DNA from: Myxocyprinus asiaticus | Taxonomy: Eukaryota; Chordata; Actinopteri; Cypriniformes; Catostomidae | Assembly (NCBI RefSeq): GCF_019703515.2 | Contig: NC_059346.1 | Span: 56,556,001 to 56,620,000, forward strand | DNA: 64,000 bases | Direction: 5' to 3' | In this document: positions 23,385-34,930 of the stretch, one piece after another | Layout: the number at the start of each line of letters is the position of its first letter | How positions within the stretch are numbered: the stretch's first letter is position 1 | Program-made: the position numbers and the translations under genes | Notes under the pieces: model-generated | What the model saw: the letters and a program-made list of their open reading frames with translations, nothing else | Told to the model about the DNA's origin: nothing | The model's database searches: none

Positions 23385-24045
23385 CACTGTATCTCATTTG
23401 TCCGTTTGGCATGTGTCGTGCTTGAACAGAGCTTTTCAAATACAAGAGTGTCTAGTCTCGTTCTTTTTTCCGCTTTGTGTCACGTTGTGCTCCTTAGATC
23501 TCTCTGTCTCTTTCTCCACCTCTGTCTGAATGGCTTTTATCTCTCACTGCATTACGAATCTGGTCACGTCACCCTGTATGTGTTTGTGTGTATGCGGCAT
23601 CCAATCATTTCAGGTTACTGCACTTCCTGTTAATCCCACGACTAATTAATATCAACCTACATACCCGTAACAGTACATTACAGCAGCACAGCAATGATTT
23701 AATTGTGTATGTGTATCACATACATGTGGGTGAGTGGGTGTAAATCCCAAAGAAATGTCACAGGTCATATTTCACCACAAAATCAAAAGAAGAAAAGAAG
23801 AAATACTTTGCATAAAGAAATTGAAGCCTATTTTTAGGACCATTAAGTATTTTTGGAGTGAAATCAACGTATTTTACACAGTATTTGCTCAAAATTCACC
23901 AAAAATGTATCCGTCATGGCTATTGGTAGTGTTTGGAACTGACACAGCTACACATTTAATACTTCTGGTATTCGGCCAAGCGGATTGTCCTAGTGCATTA
24001 AGAAAGTAAACAGGGTCAATTTTGAGTTTTATGTTGATTTTAATT
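22021..24045. other. No gene seen; CT microsatellite
   Basis: (CT)n at 23351-23378 and a poly-A run at 22580-22597. Frames up to 91 codons (23734-24009) have no recognisable motif. Confidence 0.45.
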
Positions 24046-24047
24046 GT

Positions 24048-24612
24048 CCTTAAAGGAATAGTTCACCCAAAAATGATAATTATCTTATCATTTACTCACC
24101 CGTATGCAGTCTCAAACTTGTATGACTTTCTATCTTATGTGGAACACAAAGTTTTTTTTTTTTTTTTTTTAAGGAAGTATGAGGTATTTTTGTCCATTCA
24201 ATGTAAGTCAATGGGGTCCAAAACATTCAAGCTCTGAAAAGTATATAAAGGCAGCATAAAAATAATCCATACAAATCGAATGGTTTAATCCATGTCTTCT
24301 GAAACCATATGATAGCTTTGGATAAGAAAGCAAAAATTCAGGCGCTATTCACCAAAAAGATTAACTTTTGTTTCCTATTCAAGTTAATGAGAGAAGCTTA
24401 TTTATGGTTATTAACCGTATTTAAGCACGAGGGTGGGTGAACGAACTTCTCTCATGAACATGCATAGGAGAGCTGGGCAAAGTGAAGCTTTTTTGGTAAA
24501 TAAGGACTGAATTTTTGCTTTGTTTCTTACCCAAAGCTGTCGTATTTCTTCAGAAGACATGGATTAAACCACTTGAGTCATTTGCACTACTTTTATGCTG
24601 CTGCAAAAAAAA
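24048..24612. mobile_element. Foldback MITE of the TTCACCC repeat family
   Basis: Begins with TTAAAGGAATAGTTCACCCA and ATTTACTCACCC, the end seen in many teleost repeats. Internal arms pair TTTAATCCATGTCTTCTGAA (24283-24302) with the complement of 24551-24575, and GCAAAAATTCAGGCGC with the complement of the ACTGAATTTTTGC segment at 24508-24520. The terminal right end is missing, so this copy is truncated. Partial ends of the same family occur at 13620-13655, 14500-14562, 15592-15620 and 58440-58495. Confidence 0.6.
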
Positions 24613-26030
24613 AACAATCATTATAATAAAGAAGCTATGCGACTCTTCTACATATCTTGTAAATAGCTTATCTTTGTAAATACTTTTAAATAGCACAAAT
24701 TGTGCGTGTATATTAACAGCATTAGTTTGTTGTAACTGAGAGTTTCACGGCTCATTTGGCTTAGTTATGTTTTTGTTGTTGCTGATGAATATCAACTGGC
24801 AACTTCATCTTTTCATTTCCGTACATCATATACATATTAATAATGTTAAATTATATTTAAACTTTGCTACACATCTTTGATTTTGTGATGATGAAGGGGT
24901 ACTTGAGCCTTACTGATGGTGCAACCAGGGCTGGAAATGGGGGGTAACATGGGGGAACAGAGTTCCCAGAGTGAATTTCGTGGGGGAAAGGTATTCCCGT
25001 TCAAACTGGATACATTTGTTTGGGGAATGAAGAGTTTCTATCTTTTCTCCACTCAATAGCCTACGAAAGCTTTGCGGGTTCCAAAAAATAAATGTGTGGG
25101 ACCTTCTGTGTCTGTGGTTACGCAATGTTGACTATCGTGAGTGGCCAGAACACTTACACACAACAAATCGACAAATGCACATGGGAATCAACTGGCAACC
25201 GATCCACACATGCACGCAACAGATTCACACGCGCTCAATTCACAAATCCACACACCAGAAGACTGCACAAATATTTTCTTTGCTCACAATACCATGCACA
25301 AGTACATAAGTGTATGTGTGATTTAATGCTCAAATAAATGCTGAGCCGTTTGTATTGGTATTCTTCTTTGAGAATGTATGTTCTGCAGTCTTGACATACA
25401 CACATGCACAGTGCTGGGGGTGTGGTTTAGCGAGGCTAACAGCAAATGCCCATTCATTAAATTGAAGAGAAATATCCAGTAGATTTGTCTATTTTTTTTT
25501 TTTGTTTTTGGAAAAAAAAAACCCTGATGCTTCTCTTCACCTCAGATGCAGTAAATTGATCGAAAATACTAGCAAAAACATTAGAAATGTTGCAATTTAT
25601 TATTACTGCTTGAAAATAGTGTTTTATGTTTTTATTTATAATAAAATACATTTTTTACCCATAATGGCAAAGCCCCATTTTCAGTTCTCATTACTACAGT
25701 CTACTGAGAAAATAATGTGTCACATAATCCATAAGAAATCATTTAATGTGTTAACTTAGTACTAAAGTAACACTTTCTAACATTCTGCTGAATATAGAAG
25801 CAAAGTATCTTTTTGTTAGAACAGTTAAAATTGTTGTGCTACTTAATGAAGTGTGGAAATCACAATATAGTGTCTTTTTCCAGCTGAGGTGTTGAGTACA
25901 CTTGCATTTTTGTATAAGTTACTATAAACTTGCAAGTAAAAAATCAGTAAAAAAACATTTCTCCTTAAATTCATCAATCTATTGTTCTTTTAGAGATATT
26001 CTATGCACTTCTGTTTTGAAAGAATAAAAC
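24613..26030. other. No gene seen
   Basis: AT-rich, with CA-rich patches at 25150-25310 whose three overlapping frames are His/Thr-rich low complexity. No repeat boundary is identified before the DIRS element begins at about 26031. Confidence 0.45.
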
Positions 26031-26245
26031 ATTCTGGTTACTTTCATAACCTATGTTCCCCGATGGAGGGAACGAGACGTTGTGTCGATGTAGTGACACT
26101 AGGGGTCTCTCTTGGGAGCCCCAAACACCTCTGCTTTTTGAAAAAAGGCCGATGGGAATTGGCAAGTGGAATTTGCATGCCACTCCCCCGGACATACGGG
26201 TATAAAAGGAGCTGGCATGCAACCACTCTTTCAGGTTTTGTGCTG
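26031..26245. repeat. DIRS copy 1, 3' inverted terminal repeat
   Basis: Inverted match to 31495-31682. Shared landmarks are GTAGTGACACTAGGGGTC, AAACACCTCTGCTTTTTGAA and GGAGTGGCATGCAA (here as its complement). It extends outward past the right-end repeat with GGTTACTTTCATAACC, whose complement is found in the internal complementary region. A plus-strand TATAAAAGG lies at 26201-26209, so this end may carry an outward/antisense-facing promoter sequence. Confidence 0.8.
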
Positions 26246-26282
26246 AGGAGCCGAGACAAGGGCCATTTCAGCGGGTAGTTCA

Positions 26283-26415
26283 GTGTTGTGGCAAGAGGGA
26301 CACAGCGTCTTGTTCCCTCCATAAGGGAACGGAGGTTACGAAAGTAACCAGGACATTCCCTATCTGTCACTCACTCGACGTTGTGTCGATGTAGTGACAC
26401 TAGGGGTCCCTATAC
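26283..26415. repeat. DIRS copy 1, internal complementary region
   Basis: Contains, adjacent to one another, the complements of the two element termini. The left part GAGGTTACGAAAGTAACCAG is complementary to the left end. The right part TCTGTCACTCACTCGACG is complementary to the extreme right end (CGAGTGAGTGACAGA at about 31662-31676). In DIRS1 replication this region templates the join of the ends into a circle. Confidence 0.75.
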
Positions 26416-27162
26416 AAAACGCCACAACTAGCTGAACTGTGTTACGTGGACTGGCGGTGCGAGACGGGCAGACCGCTGTGTGCCTCATAGCCAGCACACC
26501 AGGCCGTCACGTAATCTCCCCCAATGCTCTTATGAGCATCGAACGGTCCTTCGGGAACAAGTCGACTGCCCAACAAATAGGGACAGGCTAGCCCAGCCAT
26601 GGCCTCTTTTCCTCTTTTTTCTCCCCCCAAAAAAGTGGAATTTGTTAAGTGTCTACGTCGGGGGGTGTCACTCCCAAGGGGAAGAGACCGCAGAGACCAC
26701 ACCCCGCCCAGAGAAGGGGGGGGGGGGGGTATTTGAGTGGAAATACGTCACATGATCTTACCGAGTCTCGTCGGAAGTATGTCATGTGGAGAAATCCCAT
26801 GGTAGGTCCTACCCGAGGGGGGAGGAGTTTCTACAAACATGGTGACCGGGGGCAGAGGGGCCTCTGCCCAAGGAAGACACAGTTTACCGACAGGGAAACG
26901 ATTTAGCGGAAGATATCACTTGGGGTCACCTACGGGGAACCAGCACTTGTGGAGCACCTACCCCAGTACAGGGCCTTTGCACACGTACTGGGCTGGCAGC
27001 GAGTTTCTCCGCAAACTCATCTGACACAAGGCTAAGGGGGGGAAAGTCATCCAGGGATCACAGCTTGTGAACACGACTGGGAGTCAAAAGCGCACGTCTT
27101 CACCTCAAGGGAGGGGAAAGGCACTATGCGCAGGCAGTACACCTGGCCAGCTGTCCCGGAAC

Positions 27163-28240
27163 TTACCTGCTCGTACCTGACAATACACGGGAGGAAACCG
27201 GCTCAACCCGGAGATTGTAGAACCTCGCATAGGTGTTGGGTGTTGCCCAGCCCACTGCTCTGCAGATGTCTGCCAAAGAGGCGCCACTGGCCAGGGCCCA
27301 GGAGGCCGCCACACTCCTAGTAGAGTGGGCTCGTAACCCCATGGGGGGTGGCAAGTCCTGAGCGTGATGTGCCATCACGATGACGTCAATGACCCAGTGG
27401 GAGATCCTCTGTTTGGAGACAGCGCTTCCTTTCTGCTGTCCACCAAAGCAGACAAAGAGCTGCTCGGAGAGTCTAAAGCTCTGCGTGTGATATAAATAGA
27501 TGCGTAAAGCACGCACCGGACACAGCAATGCCAAGGCTGGGTCTGCCTCCTCCTGGGGCAGCGCTTGCAGGTTCACCACCTGATCCCTAAAAGGGGTCAT
27601 GGGAACCTTGGGCACAGAGCCCAGTAGGAGTCTCAGGATCACGTGAGAGTAACCCGGACCGAACTCCAGGCATGATTCGCTGACAGAGAACGCCTGCAGG
27701 TCCCCTACCCTCTTGATGGAAGTGAGCGCAGTCAGTAGGGCAGTCTTCAAAGAGAGTGCCTTAAGCTCAACTGACTCCAGAGGCTCAAAGGGAGCTCCCT
27801 GTAGACCCTGAAGGACTACAGAGAGGTCCCACGAGGGGATGAGGCGTGGTCTGGAGGGATTTAACCTCATAGCGCCTCTCAGGGACCTGATGAAAAAGTC
27901 GTGCGTCCCCAAATACTTACCATCCACTGCATCGTGATGTGCCAAAATGGCGGCTACATACACCTTCAAGTTGGAGGGGGACAGCCACCCTCCAACCTCT
28001 CCTGCAGGAAGGAAAGCACTTAGAGAACAGATGCCACTTCAAGGCATACAGGTGCCTCATAGAGGGAGCCCTAGCCTGAGGGATCGTGTCTATCACCGCG
28101 GGTGTTAGGCCACTTAGATCTTCCGCATCCCATCCAAGGGCCAGAGGTGGAGATTCCAGAGGTCTGGTCGCAGGTGCCAGATGGTGCCCTATCCCTGAGA
28201 AAGAAGGTTCTTCCTCAGGGGAATTCACCAGGGGGGGGGG
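27163..28240 (-). pseudogene. DIRS tyrosine recombinase (YR), copy 1
   Basis: Phage-integrase-type recombinase that inserts the circular DIRS intermediate. The open C-terminal part (268 codons, 27163-27969) includes the first catalytic Arg region SIKRVGDLQAFSV and the HSTRSVAASWA segment with the conserved His-x-x-Arg. It also has DICRAVGWATPNTYARFYNL, which holds the probable nucleophile Tyr. So the core R, H-x-x-R and Y are all readable. The N-terminal core-binding part (DTIPQARAPSMRHLYALKWHLF) is in a different frame. About 49 bp present in copy 2 are missing near 28010, which shifts the frame. It is therefore a pseudogene, but with an intact-looking catalytic domain, unlike copy 2. Confidence 0.85.
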
Positions 28241-29745
28241 GCTGTCACGAGGAGCGTGAGGTCTGAGAACCACATCTGGGTGGGCCAGTAGGGTGCTACT
28301 AGGATGACCTGCTCCTCGTCCTCCCTGACCTTGCACAGGGTCTGTGCAAGTAGGCTCACTGGGGGAAATGCATATTTGCATAGTCCCGGGGGCCAGCTGT
28401 GTGCCAGCGCATCTATACTGAGGGGTGCCTCGGTCAGGGCGTACCAAAGCGGGCAGTGGGAGGATTCCCAGGAAGCAAACAGGTCTACCTGTGCTCGACC
28501 GAATTGACTCCAAATCAGCTGGACCACCTGGGGGTGGAGTCTCCACTCTCCCCTGAGTGTAACCTGTGATGACAGCGCGTCCGCTGTGGTGTTGAGGTCG
28601 CCTGGAATGTAAGTGGCTCGCAGCGACTTGAGGTGCTGCTGACTCCAGAGGAGGAGACGGTGGGCGAGTTGTGACTTGCAACGGGAGTGTAGTCCGCCTT
28701 GACGGTTGATGTATGCTACCGTCGCCATGTTGTCCATCTTGACCAACACATGCTTTCCCTGGATCAACGGCCGGAACCTCCGCAGGGTGAGTAGTACTGC
28801 CAACAACTCAAGGCAGTTGATGTGCCAACGCAGCCACGGGCCAGTCCAGGAGCCGGCAACTGTGTGCCCGTTACAGCACCCCAGCCCGTCTTGGAGGTGT
28901 CCGTCATAACCACGACACACCTGGAGACCTGCTCTAGGTGAACCCCTGCCCATAGAAATGTAAGGTCGGTTCAAGGGCTGAAGAGGTGGCGACAGATCGG
29001 CATGACGACCACGCGATGTGTCCCGCGGCACCATGCCCATCTCGGGACTCGAGTCTGAAGCCAGTGGCATGCTGTCATCGAGACTGAGTCTAACTCCAAG
29101 CCGAGAAAAGAGATGCTCTGAGCCGGAGAGAGCTTGCTCTTTTCCCATTTGACCCAAAGCCCCAGTTGGCTGAGGTTCATGAGCACAAGGTCCCTGTGCA
29201 AACACAAAACATCCCGAGAGTGAGCTAGGATTAGCCAGTTGTCGAGATAGATGAGGATGCGGATGCCCACATCCCTTAGCGGGGCAAGGGCTGCCTCTGC
29301 GACCTTCATGAAGATGCGAGGGGACAAGGACAGGCCGAAGGGGAGGACCTTGTACTGGTACGCACGGCCCTCAAAAGCAAACCGCAGGAAGGGTCTGTGT
29401 CGAGGTAAGACCGAGGCGTGGAAGTACGCGTCCTTTAGGTCTTCTGCCGAAAACCAATCATGATGCCGGATGCTCGCTAGAATGCGTTTTTGCGTCAGCA
29501 TCTTGAACAGGAGTCTGTGCAAAGCCCGGTTCAGTACTTGCAGGTCCAGGATTTGATGCAACCCACTGCCTTTCTTTGGTACGATGAAGTAGAGGCTGTA
29601 AAACTTCTGTAGAAGGGTAGCGATCTCTGCACGCAAGGTAGCGGCGTTCTCGCCCTTCACCGAGGTGAAGTGGATGACACTGAACCTGGGTGGGCGCCTG
29701 TCGAACTGAATTGCGTAGCCGAGTCGGATGGTCCGGGTCAGCTAT
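28225..29745 (-). pseudogene. DIRS reverse transcriptase-RNase H, copy 1
   Basis: Minus-strand polymerase region. Fingers/palm motifs include ILDLQVLNRAL, DLKDAYFHASVLP (first catalytic Asp), FAFEGRAYQYKVLPFGLSLS and IYLDNWLILAHS. The canonical Y-L-D-D is YLDN; the AAC codon is at 29238-29240. Against copy 2, a 42-bp in-frame stretch is missing just before FYSLYFIVPKK, and a Trp codon upstream is TAG. About 150 bp are deleted between the RT thumb and RNase H. The RNase H starts TDTSKTGWG with its first Asp intact (GAC 28899-28901), then a 4-bp deletion shifts frame into WHINCLELLAVL and MDNMATVAYINRQGG. The Tyr-Leu-Asp-Asn change alone should abolish polymerisation. Confidence 0.88.
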
Positions 29746-30353
29746 CGTGGCAGGTTGGAAAGGGCGTGCCACGCATCCAAACTCCGGGAGAGGGGGACCA
29801 AGGGCGGGGCTGAGCCTGAGGCACCATGTCGAGGGGGCTCGAGCCCCGTGGCCGTGCTGAGTCCAGGGACATCGAAGCACTCACCTGGTTCCTGCCGCCC
29901 ACCATAAGATTGGCTGAGGAGGGTGGAGGAAGAATATCGTCCCCGCAGTCCGTCAGAACCCACCCAGTGTGGGCATGTTTGTGCAACAGCTGGGCGCACA
30001 GGGGTGGGGGGTCCGCCGCTGGAGCGGCAAACCTGGTGAAATGGGACGTTGGACAGCCGTCATGACGACGGCTGTGCGCACCGGACATGTGACCCGGGAA
30101 ACAAGAAAACTGCTCTTTTTTCGAACTTTTGGGTACCGCAGCATCTTGGGCATGCGGCAAAAAACAAAACAAAAGATTCTCCTCCCGGCCCTCAACCGGG
30201 GGATGGAGTGGTCCATCCACCAGCTCCAGAGAAGAGGGTCACCTCGTCCCTGGGTCGCCCATCTCAGGGGCGCTTCGAAGCCTTCCTCGGGTTCTTGGTG
30301 GACATCTGTGAGACGGGTGGCATCTGCTTCCTGCGGTGAGCTCCACGCTGGGG

Positions 30354-31268
30354 CTAGGCCGTGGGGGCAGGCTGCGGCGGAGCCGGTGTTGTTGCTGCAG
30401 GAGGACACCCTTGGCGATGAGCAGACGGTGTCGCCGAACAGGCCAACCTGGGAAATGGGGCATCAAGGAACCGTGCCTTGTCAGCCTCTCTCATCTCGAC
30501 CAGGTTGAGCCAAATGTGGCACTCCAGGACCACCAGTGTGGACATCGCCTGCCCGAGAGACCGCACCGTGACCTTCGTCGCCCGGAGAGCGAGGTCGGTC
30601 GCCGAGCGCAGTTCCTGCATCAATCCCAGGTCAAAACAACCCTCATGCAGCTCTTTTAGTGCCTTGGCTTGGTGTACCTGCAGGAGAGCCATGGCGTGCA
30701 GGGCGGAGGCGGCTTGTCCAGCAGCAATGCATGCCTTAGCCATCAGGGTCAACGTAAACCTACAGGCGACCATACCCGAATGAGGAAGCCCAGCCGAAGC
30801 CTCCACGTTAGACAGGACGAGCCCACTCTCCGATGCTGCGCTCGATAACTCATCGTCTTCCCGGGCCCCGAATAAGAGGTCCAACTTGCCCTGAGACGAG
30901 CCGGCGGTCTCATCCGAGAGCCCGACCAGGGCAAGCGAGGGTGCTGAGGAATGGGAGGTCTGTGGGGGGTTACCCGGCGGAGGTGCTCCCATTGAAGTCC
31001 CCAAATCACCCCCAGTGCTAACCAACGCGTCCTCATACCCGCAGGTAGAAGGACCAAGGCGGGGAGCTGCTGGGGTGGCTTGCTTTCTTACGAAGGCAAG
31101 CTGCGACCGCAACGTTGCCATGATCATGTTCTCACAATGAGGACAAGACCCATCCACGAACGATGTCTCCGCGTGGGCAGTGCCCAGACACGTAAGACAG
31201 CGATCGTGGCCGTCAGAAGTGGCGAGATAACGACCGCAACCAGGAATAACACACAAACGGAAAGGCAT
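30354..31268 (-). pseudogene. DIRS Gag-like ORF1, copy 1, shortened
   Basis: A 304-codon frame opens with MPFRLCVIPGCGRYL, then a Cys/His cluster (HDRCLTCLGTAHAE, later GSCPHCEN). This is a zinc-ribbon-like start usual for fish DIRS ORF1 proteins, which are thought to bind element RNA. A region rich in Pro/Ser follows, then the AGQAASALHAMALLQVHQAK segment. The copy 2 sequence shows an extra domain of about 350 bp (with PEVHEELTRSW) between these parts, absent here. The frame stops at TAG after APPQPAPTA. Nearby shifted frames continue the homology (KKSSFLVSRVTCPVRTAVV), so the native protein was longer. I chose the ATG at 31268 because it matches the copy 2 ATG at 39871. Confidence 0.8.
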
Positions 31269-31494
31269 CTTTAAAAAGACGTTTTGTGTGTGCCGCTCTT
31301 TTAGAATTGAAAATATATTCTTTTAGAATATACTTTTTTCTTTTGTTCTGCCGAAGCGCCCAGGGGCGTTCTCTGCACTCCACGGGTGCAGAGGGGGTGA
31401 AGCCGCTGAAATGTGCCATAAATCCAGCAGTTTGAGGTGAACGGTAGAGAGAAATTGAATTCAGTGTACTGAATGCAACCGCTCGGCTCTGAAG

Positions 31495-31682
31495 AGAAAA
31501 TCTGAATGAGTGGTTGCAAGCCAGCTCCTTTTATTCCCGTATGTCCGGGGGAGTGGCATGCAAATTCCACTCACCAATTCCCATTGGCCTTTTTTCAAAA
31601 AGCAGAGGTGTTTGGGGCTCCCAAGAGTGACCCCTAGTGTCACTACATCGACACAAGGTCGAGTGAGTGACAGATAGGGAAC
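31495..31682 (-). repeat. DIRS copy 1, 5' inverted terminal repeat with decayed promoter
   Basis: Starts at the right end with GTTCCCTATCTGTCACTCAC on the minus strand and runs to ACTCATTCAGATTTTCTC. The TATA position equivalent to copy 2 TATAAAAG reads AATAAAAGG (about 31526-31534), so the promoter here is weakened. Transcription would proceed leftward to the ORF1 ATG at 31268. Confidence 0.75.
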
Positions 31683-33470
31683 AAACTTGATCTAACCGGG
31701 ATAGAGAGAGAAGTGGACAACCCAGATGCACAACAAGAAGACAAGTAAATCAGAGTCTCTAATTTGAGAAACAGACACCTGACAGGTCCTAAACTAGCAG
31801 CTTTAATGAACAGTATATGCCGAATGTTTGCATTGCTGCAAGTAGAGGATTCTTGGATGAACAGATAGTTCACTGAGGAGTGCATTTAAAAAATAAATAA
31901 ATAGACAATTGTAAACATTATAAATGCCTTAGCTGTAATTTTACAATTATTTTCAATCAGTTTAATGCATCCTCGGCAAACAAAATCCACAATCCACAAC
32001 ATTGGTGAAAACTTTGCCGTCGCTAGGAGTAAGGGCAAAATTTACAAAAATATTACTGAGTGCACCTTTAAGGATAGGGTCAACAGTGTAATTACAGATG
32101 TTATTGCATGCATTTGCACCTAATATAAAGTGGGTCTGAATGATTTTGTAATTGAATTATTTGTGTAAAGTGCACACAGGGGCATAGATTCGAGGGGGGA
32201 TGCACACTAACGTGATAGCAAACAAGAAAGTGAGTCTTTAAATGTGCACAGGGCAACCAGCTTCAGCCTTGTAATGTGTGTTTGACATAAGTGCACTTTT
32301 ATATGTGTTTGTACAGTCTGTTCCTCTTCCCTGTCAGCTTGTAAAATTATAAGCTGAGAATATGATACAGAGATTTGAGCCAGATGGGTTATGGCCTCCA
32401 TGAAAGAGAACGAGAGTAAGAGAGATTGCTTTAATAATAGAATAAGCTAATAAACACTGCATTTGTGCACCTGTTCACATTTCATTGCTCATTAGAAGCT
32501 CTTGGTTTGAGAACAGTTATGCATTTACACATCTAGAGCTGCACCGACATGTAATGCTAAAGTTTATTTTCACTCTACTGTGGTTTCTCATTGTCTTATA
32601 GTTTAAACATGCACACACACACTGTGAATTGGGCTCTCTCAGGTTTTATGTTGATTCTTGTCAGTATTATAAGAGTTCAGTGTCCAATTAATTTAAATAT
32701 TCCTCCGTCTGACAGTAATTCCAGCCTCCAATGTAATTCACAGATGAGTTCACAACCCATCTCCTCCCTCCCTTTCCGTTTTCATGTGTTTTCATGCCAT
32801 TTTTCTCAATTTTCTCATCTCTCACTGAACGACGAATTGAGAATTGAAGCACTGGTTTGAGGGAGTTTTAAGGGTAAAGTGTATCATTTTTTCAATGTTA
32901 AAATACTTTCTCGTATGCCACTTAATATGCATTGTAAAAATTGATTTAAATTAAAATAGAAAAAAAGGGAAGAAACTATATTTTCCTTAGAGAAAATAAA
33001 GCATATTTTCAGTATCATTAGGATTTTTTGCATTGTGACATTATTTTCAACACAATTAAGACCCCCATCCCCCACACCCCACCATGCTCATTAGTGCACT
33101 GCATAAAAAAATGTCATTCTCATTACCATAATGTAATAAAATAGGCTAATGATATATTATTTTAATTGTAAGAAATATGGTAGAATTACAAACAAAATCA
33201 AAAGATATTCATCCTAATGAGAAATTGGCAGGAAAAATGTGCTTAATTGTGATGTAAATCATGTTTTCATAGTACAAAAAATATCTTAATGGTCCTAAAA
33301 ATAGGCTTCATTGTCCCTCTGCAAAATGCTGTTTATTCAGAACATAAATTAAAGCTGGTTTAGATAGTTGATCAGTGGACTTGGTTTTGAACTGGTAGAC
33401 CATGTTGGTCAAGCTAGTCAGAACTAACTGGTAAACCCAACCTGGTCTCATAGAAAGCCTCAAAGTTAAC
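31683..33470. other. No gene seen
   Basis: AT-rich. Frames at 32591-32860 and 31643-31885 lack motifs. No clear repeat boundary. Confidence 0.45.
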
Positions 33471-34413
33471 AAGTTAACTCATGCGATTAATTAAAAAGTT
33501 CAACGCGTGATTTTTTTCTTAATCGCAATTAACGCATTTAACATTAACAAAGCATAAAACAGCATATACCCAGGTCGGAGCAGGGCGGAGCCTTTTTGAT
33601 GCTTCCGCACAGTCATTATACTGTCCCACACACCACAAACACATACACAACAGCCATGTCAGTGATCAAATGGTGGATAAAGTAGCTTTTAACACTATTT
33701 GTTGTACAAAACAAGCTCAGATGGTACTTTTTAATTACAACAGAAGCAAGACAAGTGTTAACGATCACCAAAACGCAGAATGAGATGTTTTTGTCTGCAA
33801 GCGCTTTTCATGTGGAGTTCAAAGCGGCAATTGACTTTGCAGTACTTTGCAACCTCTGTAAGGTGCAATTTAATTACCACAGAAGCACATTAAGTCTTAA
33901 CTATTACAAAAATGCAGAACAAGACATTGTTTGCAAGTGCTTTTCCTGTGGAGTTCAAAGCGGCACTGGCGTTGACGCCCTGATGCGAATCATGAATGTG
34001 GCTTCACGATAGCTGTAGCAAAGCAGATAGCAACACTCTGTGGAGGATGAGAGTTTAAGAGATTTAATGCACATTGCAATGAATATACAACCTGTGGTTG
34101 TATAGTTCTTTCAATTAGTCAACCTCCTACGTAGACTTAGCGAAACGTTTAATGTTACTTGAATTGGCGCTATTTTAGTGCATTTCCATCTTTATATTGT
34201 ACAAGGATTGGAAAATGTTAATAAAGCATTATATTTTTACATATTGTTTTGTTTTCTATCTTAAGAAATTAATGTGCATTTTGGGAAAATAAGTATATTA
34301 GAGTACAATCTCAGCACTTTCAAAATCTGTGATTAATCGCGATTAATTATGAAAAATCATGCGATTAATTGTGATTAACTATGACAAATTATGCGATTAA
34401 TCCACTGGCATCA
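33471..34413. repeat. hAT-like non-autonomous fragment with ATTAATCG motifs
   Basis: Both sides carry GCGATTAAT-type motifs in inverted arrangement: CATGCGATTAATTAA at 33481 and GATTAATCGCGATTAATTAT at 34331. The right end reads in complement TAGTGATGCCAGTGGATTAA. Two short segments at about 33765-33840 and 33895-33970 are direct repeats sharing GCAAG(T/C)GCTTTTC and GTGGAGTTCAAAGCGGCA. No transposase is visible. The left boundary is unclear. Confidence 0.4.
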
Positions 34414-34479
34414 CTAATTACTATACCTAAATACATTTTTCAAAGTTATTTTTATGTGACTCATACTTATTGCAGCAGT

Positions 34480-34930
34480 TTCCTGGTGAAATGCACACTA
34501 GAGGCACTATAACAACAATTACTTTTTTTACTCACACAAATCACAAATAAAACAGCAGATTTTCCATTCTTAAACACTTACTTTTCACCCTTTCCCCAAA
34601 CAGTGCTGTTTTATGGCATTTAAATGCTTTTACTATAGGTAATATATTTTAACGTTTGCATTACATTACCTACATTTACAAGCTTGTTTGAATGCGATCA
34701 AATTGCACAGAAGCTCAGTTTATCGAGCATTGCACTTGCAATGCAAAAGACAACGGTATGAGTCCTGAAGAGCACACTGGCTTTTTATGACATTATCGGT
34801 TAGGTTTAGGTTTAAGGCTTAGGGTAGGGAGGTCGGTTTTGTTGATTTTAAACTCAGTTAACTTTGAATGCCACAGTTTATAAAATGTATTGACAGATGA
34901 ATGGATGGATCTGCAGAACTAAGTGTTATA
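34480..34930. repeat. Dispersed teleost repeat with TTAGGTTTAGG core
   Basis: Contains GCAGTTTCCTGGTGAAATGC then GGTTAGGTTTAGG and GGTCGGTTTTG. The CCTAAACCTAACC/GTCCAGCAGGGGGCGC-type copies at 45400-45620, 50840-51060 and 57410-57700 share the same order of motifs. Confidence 0.45.

Larger units (their letters stand above)
26031..31682 (-). mobile_element. DIRS1-like retrotransposon, copy 1
   Basis: A 5.65 kb element read on the minus strand, in order 5' inverted terminal repeat (31495-31682), Gag-like ORF, RT/RNase H, tyrosine recombinase, 3' non-coding region with a poly-G tract (26719-26731), internal complementary region (about 26283-26415) and the other terminal repeat (26031-26245). 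DIRS elements replicate through a circle and integrate with a tyrosine recombinase, so no target duplication is expected, and none is seen. The internal complementary region joins the two termini: CGAAAGTAACCAGGACATTC matches the complement of the left end, and CCCTATCTGTCACTCACTCG the complement of the right end. Several frameshifts and deletions make it non-autonomous. Confidence 0.9.

Noticed and set aside
30049..31057. Several plus- and minus-strand frames beside the DIRS Gag-like ORF
   Set aside because: They are other-frame shadows of the frameshifted DIRS coding region.
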